Origin: Chitinophaga barathri
GTDB lineage: Bacteria > Bacteroidota > Bacteroidia > Chitinophagales > Chitinophagaceae
DNA length: 64,000 bases
Reading direction: 5' to 3'
Assembly: GCF_003807585.1 (NCBI RefSeq)
Contig: NZ_RMBX01000007.1
Location: 62,001 to 126,000, forward strand
The notes beneath the pieces are model-generated. The model saw only the letters and a list, made by a program, of their open reading frames with translations, ran no database searches and was not told where the DNA came from. Made by a program: the position numbers and the translations under genes. How positions within the stretch are numbered: the first letter of the stretch is position 1; the number at the start of each line of letters is the position of its first letter. Below, piece after piece: positions 26,545 through 34,596 of the stretch.

Positions 26545-26653
26545 GGAAGGGTATTGGAATGCTTTTACATAAAGGTTGGACAAAGGCAGGCCTGCTGTTG
26601 CGATGCCGTCAGGATAAGGTATTGATAAACCATCTTTAAAGGGTAGATAAAGC

Positions 26654-26690
26654 ATAGATAAGGCATATCTTATAGATATGCCTTATCTAT
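26654..26690. repeat. Perfect 17-bp inverted repeat
   Basis: Arms ATAGATAAGGCATATCT (26654-26670) and its exact complement (26674-26690) flank a TAT loop. No T-run follows on either strand. It lies between trmB and the tRNA-like gene and shares the motif TATGCCTTATC with the adjoining tandem repeat. Confidence 0.85.
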
Positions 26691-26731
26691 GGGATATATA
26701 TGGGATATCTATGGGACATATATGCCTTATC
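26688..26731. repeat. 11-bp tandem repeat, about four units
   Basis: Units TATGGGATATA, TATGGGATATC, TATGGGACATA and a diverged TATGCCTTATC lie end to end. The last restates the arm of the adjacent 17-bp inverted repeat. Confidence 0.75.
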
Positions 26732-26881
26732 CCTACTCTAGCATAGTACTATGGCCACTTTGCAGCAATTCTAAGATAAAAGTAAGAGGAAGGAGGTGTG
26801 GAAGGGGGTGTAAAAGGTGGTCTAAAGGTCCGCTCAAAGCGGATGCAAGGCATGAGTTGGGGCTAAATTTGCCCGGCCGGG
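26732..26881. other. Intergenic stretch with G/A-rich tract
   Basis: It holds a G/A-rich tract around 26780-26830 (GGAAGGGGGTGTAAAAGG) resembling that near 8868. No gene is seen; the open frame covering 26689-27102 on the plus strand crosses the tRNA-like gene and is not real. Confidence 0.5.
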
Positions 26882-26918
26882 CAAAAAAAAAGCGTACAAG
26901 TATCAAACTTATACGCTT
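26882..26918 (-). terminator. Intrinsic terminator of the tRNA-like gene
   Basis: On the minus strand a 12-bp stem AAGCGTATAAGT / ACTTGTACGCTT is perfect as RNA (one G-U pair that is a C-A mismatch in the other orientation) with TTGAT loop and a run of T. It lies 7 bases past the mature 3' end. Confidence 0.85.
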
Positions 26919-26925
26919 CTTTTGC

Positions 26926-27066
26926 TGTAGGAGTAGGATTCGAACCTACACGAGGCAGTTAGCCATAGCACAAATAAGATTAGTGGTCAACCCATTACGC
27001 TACGTTTATCCCGTTATCCTCACCCCCGAGACGAGAGGGCATGTCTGCCAATTCCATCACCCCACA
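26926..27066 (-). tRNA. tRNA-like gene with a 73-nt variable region, anomalous
   Basis: The 141 nt can be folded as a class II tRNA: acceptor stem TGTGGGG / TCCTACA (7 bp, two G-U), U8-G9 as TG, D-arm with a 3-bp stem ATG/CAT and loop GAATTGGCAGA like tRNA-Leu, a 5-bp anticodon stem CCCTC/GGGGG with a 7-base loop TCGTCTC, and a perfect T-arm GTAGG-TTCGAAT-CCTAC. The region between anticodon and T arms is 73 nt (normal 13-22), closable by GAGG/CCTC and inner CGTAGC/GCTATG stems. Position 33 is C instead of U and the anticodon would read GUC. No CCA is encoded; discriminator G. A perfect promoter and terminator flank it. Function as an elongator tRNA is doubtful; it may be a degenerate or specialised tRNA. 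Confidence 0.5.
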
Positions 27067-27150
27067 AAGTTGGAATTCCACGGATGCGGCAACCTCTTTT
27101 AAGCTGCTTTTCCACCCGGATTGGAATGGTTGTTTTCAACGATTATGATG

Positions 27151-27182
27151 CAAATCTAAAGAGAGAGGGTATTTTTTGCAAA
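27151..27182 (-). promoter_or_regulatory. Promoter of the tRNA-like gene
   Basis: On the minus strand TTTG (27179-27182) and TAGATTTG (27151-27158) are 20 bases apart, an exact Bacteroidota-type promoter. Transcription would start near 27144, about 78 bases before the tRNA-like 5' end. Confidence 0.75.
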
Positions 27183-27265
27183 TATTTTAATAGAAATTTT
27201 GGAAATTTCGATATTTTTTAAATATTTGCATGTAAGTTTAAAACATTCAAAAACAATTTGTCAAA

Positions 27266-27733
27266 ATGAGCCACAATTTGAATATTGACAAACTGGACCT
27301 ACAGATCATCAGCGAGATGATGTCTAACGCTGAAATCTCCTATGCAGACCTTGGAAAGAAACTCTTTGTTTCAGGGGGTACGATCCACGTACGCATGAAA
27401 AAACTGCAGGAGCTGGGTATAGTTAAAGGTACAAGATTACATGTAGATTTAAAAATGATCGGCTATGATGTGATCGCCTTTATCGGGATTTTCCTCGAAA
27501 AAAGCTCCCTTTATGATTCAGTAGCCAAGGAATTGCGTAAAATGCCAGAGATCGTAAGGCTCAACTATACTACCGGCAGTTACAGCATGTTCGCGGAGAT
27601 CATTTGTAAAGACATTACCTCGCTTCGCCGTGTACTGCACGACGAACTGCAGAAGATCAAAGGGATTGAACGCACCGAAACATTTATTTCGCTTGAAGAA
27701 AGTTTTACGCGTACCATCAATGTCGTTGAGTAA
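27266..27733 (+). CDS. Lrp/AsnC family transcriptional regulator
   Basis: This 155-residue regulator has an N-terminal winged helix-turn-helix (residues 8-58; ISYADLGKKLFVSGGTIHVRMKKLQELGIVKG) and a C-terminal Lrp/AsnC ligand-binding ACT-like domain (FIGIFLEKSSLYDSVAKEL). Such proteins respond to amino acids. The gene is divergent from the tRNA-like gene, with the two promoter regions sharing about 200 bases, and convergent with tryptophan dioxygenase, so control of nearby amino acid genes is possible but unproven. Confidence 0.9.
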   Translation: MSHNLNIDKLDLQIISEMMSNAEISYADLGKKLFVSGGTIHVRMKKLQELGIVKGTRLHVDLKMIGYDVIAFIGIFLEKSSLYDSVAKELRKMPEIVRLNYTTGSYSMFAEIICKDITSLRRVLHDELQKIKGIERTETFISLEESFTRTINVVE

Positions 27734-27763
27734 CAGGTACAGTTCCACAGTTATGAGCAAAGA

Positions 27764-27796
27764 CAAAAAGGATGGCGGCTTCCGCCACCCTTTTTG
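27764..27796. terminator. Bidirectional intrinsic terminator
   Basis: The stem AAAAAGGATGGCGG / CCGCCACCCTTTTT has a CTT loop and one mismatch. It serves the Lrp gene and the convergent dioxygenase gene. Confidence 0.85.
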
Positions 27797-27831
27797 CCGT
27801 TTTTGGGCCTGACTATTTGCAGCAGTATTTT

Positions 27832-28878
27832 TTATTGAAAACCGAGCCGCTGCCCCATTTCATGGCTCAGCACAGGCAGCTTTCTCCGCTCAATCAGGAA
27901 ACTGGTGAGCCGCGCTATTTCCGCGAAGATGAAATGTTTGTCCAGCGCGCCTTTCAGGTAGTCTTTCCCCGTGCTGCCTCCCGTGCCGATGCGGGAGCCG
28001 ATCATCCTGTGCACCATACTCATGTGGCGGTAACGCCAGGTGCTGAGCTGTTCGTCAATTTCCAGCAGGCTGTTCAGCACCTGGAAAGGCAGCTGCAGCA
28101 ATGGATAACCGCGGTAAAGCATGATGAACAGGGCCGCGCGGCAGGCTTTCGGGGAAAGGTTCCTTTCGCCCCCCGCGTTCGCGTCCGCAAATACGGTGTT
28201 GAAATATTCCCGGTTGTCTTTCTCCGCCTCCGCGAGGCCGCCGCTGTACAGCTGCCGGTAATCCTGCCAGAAGATATGCTCCGGGCCCGCTTCCACGGGC
28301 GTTACGGCTTTGTAGTTCGTCCAGTTGCCGGGCTCTTCAAAGAAGGGCATTCTTTCCAGCCATTCGTTCAGCAGGGTGAGGATGCTTTTTTCATTTTCCG
28401 CTTTGCGGATGATGTCTATCTTGTCCTGCTTCAGCTGCGAGATGTAATACTCCTGCCCGAAACGCTGCTTGTATTGCAGGCCCAGCCTTGCTTCCAGCGC
28501 CTTGAACTGCCAGCTCTGGAACCCGGATGCCGGGCGCAGCATATCGCGGAAATCGAGGAAGTCCATGGGCGTCATGGTTTCCATCACGTCTATCTGGTGT
28601 ACCAGTAACTTCAGGATCGTGACCATCCGCGAGAGGCGGTGCACAACGGTTTGCAGTTCCGGGGAATTGTCGTTCACAGCGGGTTTGCTCATGATCTCCG
28701 CAACGGAATCCACTTCGTACAGCAGTTGTTTGAACCATAGTTCATACGCCTGGTGGATGATGATAAAAAGCATTTCGTCGTGCGCGGGAAGCTGATGTTT
28801 GTCGCTTTCCGGGAACTGGGCGTTCAGGATGTTCTCCAGTTGTAAATAGTCGCCGTATTGCACATTCGTATTCGTCAT
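27832..28878 (-). CDS. kynA: Tryptophan 2,3-dioxygenase
   Basis: This 348-residue heme enzyme oxidises Trp to N-formylkynurenine, the first step of the kynurenine pathway. Family motifs are present: FIIIHQAYELWFKQLL near residue 40, SGFQSWQFK near 120, RHMSMVHRMIGSRIGTGGSTG near 290 (heme-ligand His and substrate-binding GTGGSTG loop). The ATG at 28878 fits (MTNTNVQYGDYL); an earlier start is possible. It is a single gene; no kynureninase or kynurenine monooxygenase lies beside it. Confidence 0.95.
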   Translation of the reverse strand: MTNTNVQYGDYLQLENILNAQFPESDKHQLPAHDEMLFIIIHQAYELWFKQLLYEVDSVAEIMSKPAVNDNSPELQTVVHRLSRMVTILKLLVHQIDVMETMTPMDFLDFRDMLRPASGFQSWQFKALEARLGLQYKQRFGQEYYISQLKQDKIDIIRKAENEKSILTLLNEWLERMPFFEEPGNWTNYKAVTPVEAGPEHIFWQDYRQLYSGGLAEAEKDNREYFNTVFADANAGGERNLSPKACRAALFIMLYRGYPLLQLPFQVLNSLLEIDEQLSTWRYRHMSMVHRMIGSRIGTGGSTGKDYLKGALDKHFIFAEIARLTSFLIERRKLPVLSHEMGQRLGFQ

Positions 28879-29007
28879 GTGATTAAAGTAATGGGTAAGG
28901 TGATACAATAGGCCCTTTGGGGCCGCCTAAAAATTAATAACGGACGGGAATGTGCTCAGGTTGGGCTTTTGATGATATTCTTCCAGATATTCATGTGGCG
29001 GGTGAAT

Positions 29008-29793
29008 TTAGAGGGAGGGAGTTTTGCCGCCATCTACCGGCAGGTTGATACCGGTGATGTAAGAAGCGGCGGGTGAAGCGAGAAAAGCCACGGCTGCGCC
29101 AAATTCCGCCGGGTCGCCAAAACGCTGCATGGGTATTTCCAGCCGCCATTCTTCCGCGACGGATTCCACGGGCACGCCCCGCATTTCCGCATTGGTCTTA
29201 AAGATGCTGCGCAGGCGGTCTGTTGTCATGGAGCCGGGCAACACATTGTTCACCGTGATGCCGAAAGGCGCCAGTTCGGTTGCCAGGGTTTTGGCCCAGC
29301 TGGCCACGGCGGCACGGATGGTATTGGACACGCCCAGGTTCTTCAGCGGTGTTTTTACCGAAGTGGAGATCACCTGGATGATCCGGCCGTAGCCGCTGGC
29401 TTTCATGCCGGGCTCCACAGCCTGGGCCAGTATCTGGTTGCACACCACGTGCATTTCGAAGGCTTTTATAAAAGCGCCGCCTTCGGCTGCAAGGATGGGG
29501 CCGCCGGAAGGACCGCCGGTATTGTTGACAAGAATGTGCACGATCTGCCCGTCTGTAATGGCCTGGATAGTGGCTTTTACATTTTCGGGTTTGTTAAAAT
29601 CGGTGACAAAGTAATTGTGCCGCTGGCCCTGCGTGGTATCCAGTGACGCGACGGCCGCCGAGAGGCTTTGTTCGTTGCGCGCCAGCAGGATGCAGGAAGC
29701 GCCCAGCAGGGCGAGTTCTTTGGCGGAAGCCAGCCCCAGGCCCTGGGATGCTCCGCATATCACGGCGGTTTTACCTGTCAGCGAAAGATTCAT
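29008..29793 (-). CDS. Short-chain dehydrogenase/reductase family protein with altered active site
   Basis: This 261-residue Rossmann protein has GASQGLG at residues 14-20 (cofactor site), NNTGGP in place of NNAG, and VISTSVK where the catalytic Ser lies. The expected Y-x-x-x-K is S156-N-T-I-R160, so both catalytic Tyr and Lys are missing. It may bind a nucleotide cofactor but classical reductase chemistry is unlikely; subfamilies with this SNTxR pattern exist as far as I recall. The ATG at 29793 is used; a longer frame would run into the intergenic region. Confidence 0.75.
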   Translation of the reverse strand: MNLSLTGKTAVICGASQGLGLASAKELALLGASCILLARNEQSLSAAVASLDTTQGQRHNYFVTDFNKPENVKATIQAITDGQIVHILVNNTGGPSGGPILAAEGGAFIKAFEMHVVCNQILAQAVEPGMKASGYGRIIQVISTSVKTPLKNLGVSNTIRAAVASWAKTLATELAPFGITVNNVLPGSMTTDRLRSIFKTNAEMRGVPVESVAEEWRLEIPMQRFGDPAEFGAAVAFLASPAASYITGINLPVDGGKTPSL

Positions 29794-29965
29794 GCCGTAA
29801 AAGTAAGGAATCGGGCGTTGTAAGAATGCAGCGTAAAGATTTTTCATTAAGTTTGCATGAGCTTGACTGCACACATAGCCGTTCCGCACCCGGGTTTTTT
29901 TGTTACTTCGCGGATGAACGGCTGGTAATCAATCACTTTTTACGGATTTTACTTAAATTACAGCA

Positions 29966-30685
29966 ATGGAATATAATACCGCCCGCAACCATCTGATCAT
30001 GCGCGAGTATGGAAGAAATGTACAGCGGATGATCGAACACATCCTGACCATTAAGGACCGCGAGCATCGCCAGCAACAGGTAATGGCCGTGATAGAGCTG
30101 ATGGGCACCCTTCAGCCGCATCTCCGCAATGTGGAAGATTTCAGGCATAAGCTGTGGGACCACCTTTTCCTCGTTTCTGACTTTAAGCTGGACGTGGATT
30201 CTCCCTATCCGATCCCCACGCGCGAAACCCTGCGCGCGAAACCTGACCGCCTGCCCTATCCCAAAAAATACCCGCGCAACCGCCACTTCGGCAAAAACCT
30301 GGAAATGGTGATAGACAAGGCCATCGCGGAAGACAATCCCGAGATGAAGGAAGGTTTTACCCAGGTGATCGGCAACTACATGAAGCTGGCTTACAGCAAC
30401 TGGCATAAAGAAAGCGTACACGACGATGCGATCAAAGGAGAGCTGGGCGCTATCACCGGCGGAAAGCTGCAATACCAGCCGGGCCTGAGCAGCGCCAGCA
30501 GCAACGCCATTCCCGTAAACGCCCCTTCGTTCAACAACTACGCAGGCGAGCAGCAGCAGTTCCGGTCCGGCGGTTCCGGCCAGGGCGGCGGCAGCCAGAA
30601 ACGCAAAGCGTATCAGCAGAACAAGTTCAAGCAGAACCCGGGAAAAAGCAATAAACACAACAAACACAACAAAAACAGGAAATAA
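29966..30685 (+). CDS. DUF4290 domain protein
   Basis: This 239-residue protein is specific to Bacteroidota. Conserved DUF4290 blocks are MEYNTARNHLIMREYGRNVQ at the N-terminus, LWDHLFLVSDFKLDVDSPYP near 63, and VIGNYMKLAYSNWH near 135. The last 60 residues are disordered and rich in Gln, Gly, Ser, then Lys/Asn/His (QKRKAYQQNKFKQN, SNKHNKHNKNRK), a likely nucleic-acid-binding tail. Its stop codon directly abuts the murA GTG start (no spacing), so the genes are co-translated. Confidence 0.85.
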   Translation: MEYNTARNHLIMREYGRNVQRMIEHILTIKDREHRQQQVMAVIELMGTLQPHLRNVEDFRHKLWDHLFLVSDFKLDVDSPYPIPTRETLRAKPDRLPYPKKYPRNRHFGKNLEMVIDKAIAEDNPEMKEGFTQVIGNYMKLAYSNWHKESVHDDAIKGELGAITGGKLQYQPGLSSASSNAIPVNAPSFNNYAGEQQQFRSGGSGQGGGSQKRKAYQQNKFKQNPGKSNKHNKHNKNRK

Positions 30686-31996
30686 GTGAGCAGCGCTTTC
30701 GAAGTACGAGGCGGCAACCGCCTGAAAGGAGAAATTATACCGCAGGGAGCAAAGAACGAAGCATTACAGATCATCAGCGCGGTACTTTTAACACCTGAAA
30801 AAGTAACCATCAGCAATATCCCGGACATCCTGGATGTAAACCTGCTGATAGAGCTTCTGGGGGACATCGGGGTGAAGGTGAACCGCGTAAGCCGCGCCAC
30901 CTGCGAGTTTCAAGCCGATGACATCGATTTTGTATACCTCGAAAGCCCGGAATTCAAAAAGAAATCAGGCCGCCTGCGCGGTTCCGTTATGATGGCGGGG
31001 CCCCTGCTCGCAAGGTTCGGCAAAGCATACATCCCCAAACCGGGCGGCGATAAGATCGGCCGCCGCAGGCTGGACACACACGTGATCGGCTTCGAAAAAC
31101 TGGGGGCAGCCTTCGTGTACGATACGGACGACAATTACTTCCGCCTTGAGGCCAAAACCGGTCTTAAAGGTACTTATATGCTGCTGGACGAACCTTCAGT
31201 GACCGGCACGGCAAACATCGTGATGGCCGCCGTGCTCGCACAGGGCGTTACCACTATTTACAACGCAGCCTGCGAGCCTTACCTGCAGCAGCTTTGCAAA
31301 ATGCTCAACAGCATGGGAGCAAAGATCACCGGCGTTGGCTCCAACATGCTCAACATCGAAGGCGTGAGCGGCCTGAAAGGCTGCAGCCACGCCATGCTGC
31401 CGGATATGATCGAGATCGGCTCCTTCATTGGCCTTGCCGCCATGACGCAGAGCGAGATCACCATCAAAGACGCAGGCATACAGCACCTGGGCGTGATCCC
31501 TGAAAAGTTCCGCCAGCTGGGCATCCAGCTGGAGATCAGGGGAGATGATATTTACATCCCCGCGCAGGACAGCTACGAGATCCAGACATTTATCGACGGC
31601 TCCATTTTAACCATATACGACAATCCCTGGCCCGGCTTTACGCCGGACCTGCTGAGCATTGTGCTGGTAGTGGCCACACAGGCCAAAGGCAGCGTGCTCA
31701 TTCACCAGAAGATGTTCGAGAGCAGGCTGTTCTTTGTGGACAAGCTGATAGACATGGGCGCGCAAATCATCCTCTGCGACCCGCACCGTGCGGCCGTGAT
31801 CGGCCTCGGAAGACAACATCAGCTCAGGGGCATCACGATGAGCAGCCCGGACATCAGGGCGGGGGTATCCTTGCTGATCGCAGCGCTGAGCGCGGAAGGC
31901 AAGAGCACGATCCATAATATCGACCAGATCGACCGCGGTTATCAGTACATTGATGAACGCCTGCGGAACCTGGGAGCAGACATCAAGCGCGTGTAA
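30686..31996 (+). CDS. murA: UDP-N-acetylglucosamine 1-carboxyvinyltransferase (MurA), Asp variant
   Basis: This 436-residue enzyme adds enolpyruvate to UDP-GlcNAc, the first step of peptidoglycan synthesis. EPSP-synthase-like repeats are seen (GGNRLKGEIIPQGAKNEAL at the start; IHNIDQIDRGYQYIDERL at the end). The loop that carries the catalytic Cys in E. coli (PGGCAIG) reads PGGDKIGRRRLDTH, with D122 in place of Cys. That substitution is known to give natural fosfomycin resistance in other bacteria. Start is GTG directly after the DUF4290 stop; gmk follows 8 bases after the murA stop. Confidence 0.95.
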   Translation: MSSAFEVRGGNRLKGEIIPQGAKNEALQIISAVLLTPEKVTISNIPDILDVNLLIELLGDIGVKVNRVSRATCEFQADDIDFVYLESPEFKKKSGRLRGSVMMAGPLLARFGKAYIPKPGGDKIGRRRLDTHVIGFEKLGAAFVYDTDDNYFRLEAKTGLKGTYMLLDEPSVTGTANIVMAAVLAQGVTTIYNAACEPYLQQLCKMLNSMGAKITGVGSNMLNIEGVSGLKGCSHAMLPDMIEIGSFIGLAAMTQSEITIKDAGIQHLGVIPEKFRQLGIQLEIRGDDIYIPAQDSYEIQTFIDGSILTIYDNPWPGFTPDLLSIVLVVATQAKGSVLIHQKMFESRLFFVDKLIDMGAQIILCDPHRAAVIGLGRQHQLRGITMSSPDIRAGVSLLIAALSAEGKSTIHNIDQIDRGYQYIDERLRNLGADIKRV

Positions 31997-32004
31997 ATCA
32001 TAAC

Positions 32005-32571
32005 ATGTCATCACACAAGATCATTATCGTTACCGCGCCTTCGGGGGCAGGTAAGACTACCATTGTAAAAAGGCTGCTGGGCGAAATGCCACAGCTGGCC
32101 TTTTCCATTTCCGCCGCCACCCGTTCCCCCAGGGAATGCGAAGTGCACGGAAAGGATTATTATTTCATGAGCCCGGAGGAGTTTCAGCAGCATATCGAGC
32201 AGAACGATTTTGCCGAATACGAAATGGTATATGCCGGGAAGTATTACGGTACGCTGAAAAGCGAGCTGGAACGCATCTGGGGCAATGAACAATACCCGAT
32301 GGTGGATATAGACGTAAAAGGGGCGCTCAGCATCCGGGAGAAATACCATGGCAAGGCGCTCACTATCTTTATCCAGCCCCCTTCCCTGGACGCACTCCGC
32401 GTCCGGCTGAGCGAAAGGGGCACGGAAACCCAGTCCTCCCTGGACGAAAGGTTGGGCAAAGCCCGCTACGAACTGTCATTTGCCCGGGAATTTGATCACA
32501 TTGTGGTGAACGAGGACCTGGAAAAGGCATATGCCGAGGTAAAGGCGATCGTGGAGAATTTCCTGGACTGA
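32005..32571 (+). CDS. gmk: Guanylate kinase
   Basis: This 188-residue enzyme phosphorylates GMP to GDP. The P-loop APSGAGKTT is at residues 11-19, the GMP-binding S-A-A-T-R-S-P-R segment near 36-43, and the Y-x-F-M lid region near 53. It is of normal length and is the last gene of a DUF4290-murA-gmk operon. Confidence 0.95.
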   Translation: MSSHKIIIVTAPSGAGKTTIVKRLLGEMPQLAFSISAATRSPRECEVHGKDYYFMSPEEFQQHIEQNDFAEYEMVYAGKYYGTLKSELERIWGNEQYPMVDIDVKGALSIREKYHGKALTIFIQPPSLDALRVRLSERGTETQSSLDERLGKARYELSFAREFDHIVVNEDLEKAYAEVKAIVENFLD

Positions 32572-32692
32572 TTGGCCGGGATTTTGAGAGGGATGCCGGT
32601 AACTGACCCCGCCGGAGAACATTCCGGGGCTGACGAGCGTTATTGATCAGTTGGCCGCGCGGGCTTTGAGCTAATTTCATATCTTTGTTTGG

Positions 32693-33961
32693 ATGGATAT
32701 TTATACGATTGTTTTACTGGTTATAGTGATCCTTGTGGCTGGCTTCTTTGCCGGTATGGAAACCGCTTTCGCCAACGTGAACAGGCTGAGTATCGAACTG
32801 AAGAAAAAACAGGGCCGGGCTACCGGCAAGATACTTTCCGGCTTTAACGAACACCCCGCCCGCTTCCTGGCCACCAGCCTCATCGGCCTCACCATCAGCA
32901 TCGTGATCTACAGTATGCTGGTAGCCGGCTGGATAGATTCGCTCTGGGCAATGGTGGTACCGCCGGCTACCCTGGAAAATATCGTGGTGGTAACGCTGCT
33001 CGTGGAAATACTGGTAGCCACGCTGCTGATGCTTTTCTTCGGGTTCTTTATTCCCCGAAGCATTTTCCGCTCCCGCCCCGAAGCCCTGCTGGGTTTCTTC
33101 GCACTGCCCATTTCCGTGCTTTCCAAGCCGCTGTATATACTTGGCAACCTGCTGGAGTCCGTTTCCGAATGGATACTGAAATACCTGTTCAACGTGCGTA
33201 TTACGGAGAATAAAAGCTCCTTTGCCCGCGTGGATGTCGAATATTTTACCCGCCAGAGCCAGCAGCACATGGGCGAAGGCCAGGAGCTGAACACCGAGCT
33301 GTTCGAGAACGCCCTGAGCCTGGTGCACGTAAAGATCAGGGGCTGCCTCATCCCCCGTAAGGAGATCGAAGCGCTGGACATCAACAGCAGTATCATCGAC
33401 GCCAGAAAAAAATTTATTGATACAAAACTCTCCAAGGTCATCATCTTCGAAAATAATATTGACAATATTCTCGGATATGTGCACCAGCTGGATATGTTCA
33501 AGAACCCGCCTGAGATCCGTTCCGTGATCCACCCCATCCTGGCCGTGCCCGAAACGATGAGCGCGATAGACCTGTTGAGCAAGTTCAACAAAGAGCGCCG
33601 CAGCATCGCCTGGGTAGTGGATGAGTTTGGCGGCACGGCCGGCATTGTGACTATCGAAGACGTGCTGGAAGAAATATTCGGCGACATCAAAGACGAACAT
33701 GATGTAGAAGAATTCGTGGAGAAACAGATCGCGGAAAAAGAGTACATCTTTTCCGGCAGGCTGGAACTGGATTATCTGAACGAGCGCTACGGCTTCGATT
33801 TCCCGGAAGATGAGAGCGAAACCTTGTCCGGGTATATCATCTCCCATTACGAAACGATCCCGCGGCTGAAGGAGCGTATCATCATCGATGACTATGAGTT
33901 TGACATCCTTAGCGTGACGGATACGAGGATAGAAATGGTGAAAATGAAGATCCTGAACTAA
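32693..33961 (+). CDS. DUF21/CBS/CorC_HlyC membrane protein (hemolysin family, GldE-like)
   Basis: This 422-residue protein has a DUF21 membrane domain (residues 1-175, four hydrophobic segments), a pair of CBS domains (about 205-335, with IPRKEIEALDINSSI and VDEFGGTAGIVTIEDVLEEIFGDI) and a C-terminal CorC_HlyC domain (345-422). Such proteins are linked to Mg2+/Co2+ efflux, and in Bacteroidota GldE is one of them. A TATCTTTG -7-like box ends 5 bases before ATG, but a -33 box at a suitable distance is missing. Confidence 0.85.
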   Translation: MDIYTIVLLVIVILVAGFFAGMETAFANVNRLSIELKKKQGRATGKILSGFNEHPARFLATSLIGLTISIVIYSMLVAGWIDSLWAMVVPPATLENIVVVTLLVEILVATLLMLFFGFFIPRSIFRSRPEALLGFFALPISVLSKPLYILGNLLESVSEWILKYLFNVRITENKSSFARVDVEYFTRQSQQHMGEGQELNTELFENALSLVHVKIRGCLIPRKEIEALDINSSIIDARKKFIDTKLSKVIIFENNIDNILGYVHQLDMFKNPPEIRSVIHPILAVPETMSAIDLLSKFNKERRSIAWVVDEFGGTAGIVTIEDVLEEIFGDIKDEHDVEEFVEKQIAEKEYIFSGRLELDYLNERYGFDFPEDESETLSGYIISHYETIPRLKERIIIDDYEFDILSVTDTRIEMVKMKILN

Positions 33962-34251
33962 TGATTCCGGCGCGAAAATTGCTATAAATATCAGGTGCAG
34001 AATGAAACCTGTAAACCAATAAAAAAGGGGATCAGGATAAGAAAAAAAGGAATTAAGCGTTTACAGCCTGTAAAACAGCATTTTAAGGAAATAGCTATTT
34101 AGAAATTATTTTTTTGTATAATATTAGTCTTGCTAAATCGTTTTTGATAAGAGTAGTAGTAAATTAACACGAATTGAATTAACATAGGTGCTGATACGTA
34201 ACACAATAATTTGATTTTTGTTAAAAGGTTGTAAAAAACTTTGTTGTAACA
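33962..34251. other. AT-rich intergenic stretch
   Basis: The first part of a 635-bp non-coding gap. I see no gene or convincing structure before the small-RNA promoter at 34252. Confidence 0.55.
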
Positions 34252-34281
34252 TTGATAATACGATATTTCTTTCTATTTTTG
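34252..34281 (+). promoter_or_regulatory. Promoter of a candidate small RNA
   Basis: TTG (34252-34254) and TATTTTTG (34274-34281) are separated by 19 bases, an exact -7 box with good spacing. No coding gene lies within 290 bases downstream. Confidence 0.7.
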
Positions 34282-34287
34282 TTTTAG

Positions 34288-34462
34288 AAATTTAAAAGCT
34301 CTGTAACGGTTATAACTTATATCTGATAGCTTGCCATAAAGGAATGAGTTATTTCATAACAGTAGCGAATAAAGACATTCTCGAATTCAACTTTTTTGGG
34401 GTTAACAAACAATGGATGAAAGGCCGGCTCTTGATTCTTCTCGGGCTGGCTCTTTTTTTTTA
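34288..34462 (+). ncRNA. Candidate small non-coding RNA, about 170 nt
   Basis: The promoter at 34252-34281 and a terminator hairpin (GCCGGCTC 34423-34430 / GGGCTGGC 34443-34450, then a run of T) bracket a region with no plausible coding frame. Inside are short hairpins such as GTTAT-TTC-ATAAC and paired GAATG / CATTC segments. Length is compatible with a 6S-like RNA but I cannot form the long closing stem needed, and RNase P, SRP and tmRNA signatures are absent. The RNA class is unknown. Confidence 0.45.
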
Positions 34463-34562
34463 AGGATAATTTAAGCCCCGCTTCCTCCCCTTCATTATTT
34501 TCCTCCTTTTTTTATTCTTAACTTGTCCCGTTTTTAGACTAGACTATTCACCGGGCACACGT

Positions 34563-34570
34563 TATATTTG
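34563..34570 (+). promoter_or_regulatory. -7 promoter element of tatC
   Basis: TATATTTG matches TAnnTTTG, 26 bases before ATG 34597. A start at GTG 34570 would lie upstream of the transcription start, so the ATG is preferred. The -33 region is weak. Confidence 0.55.
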
Positions 34571-34596
34571 TGCTCCCTGATTTTTATAAAGCGCAC

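Noticed and set aside
26926..27066. Two tandem normal tRNAs
   Set aside because: Only one acceptor stem can be paired; the inner tRNA-like piece has no matching 3' acceptor strand.
26689..27102. 137-codon plus-strand frame over the tRNA-like gene
   Set aside because: Crosses repeats and the RNA gene; no coding evidence.
26884..27144. tmRNA (ssrA)
   Set aside because: Total length is only about 260 nt including leader, and no tag-reading frame or typical 5' end is seen.
32714..33847. 377-codon frame antisense to the DUF21/CBS gene
   Set aside because: Shadow of a well-supported membrane protein gene.
34288..34462. RNase P, SRP or tmRNA
   Set aside because: None of their conserved core sequences was recognised; length too short for RNase P and tmRNA.
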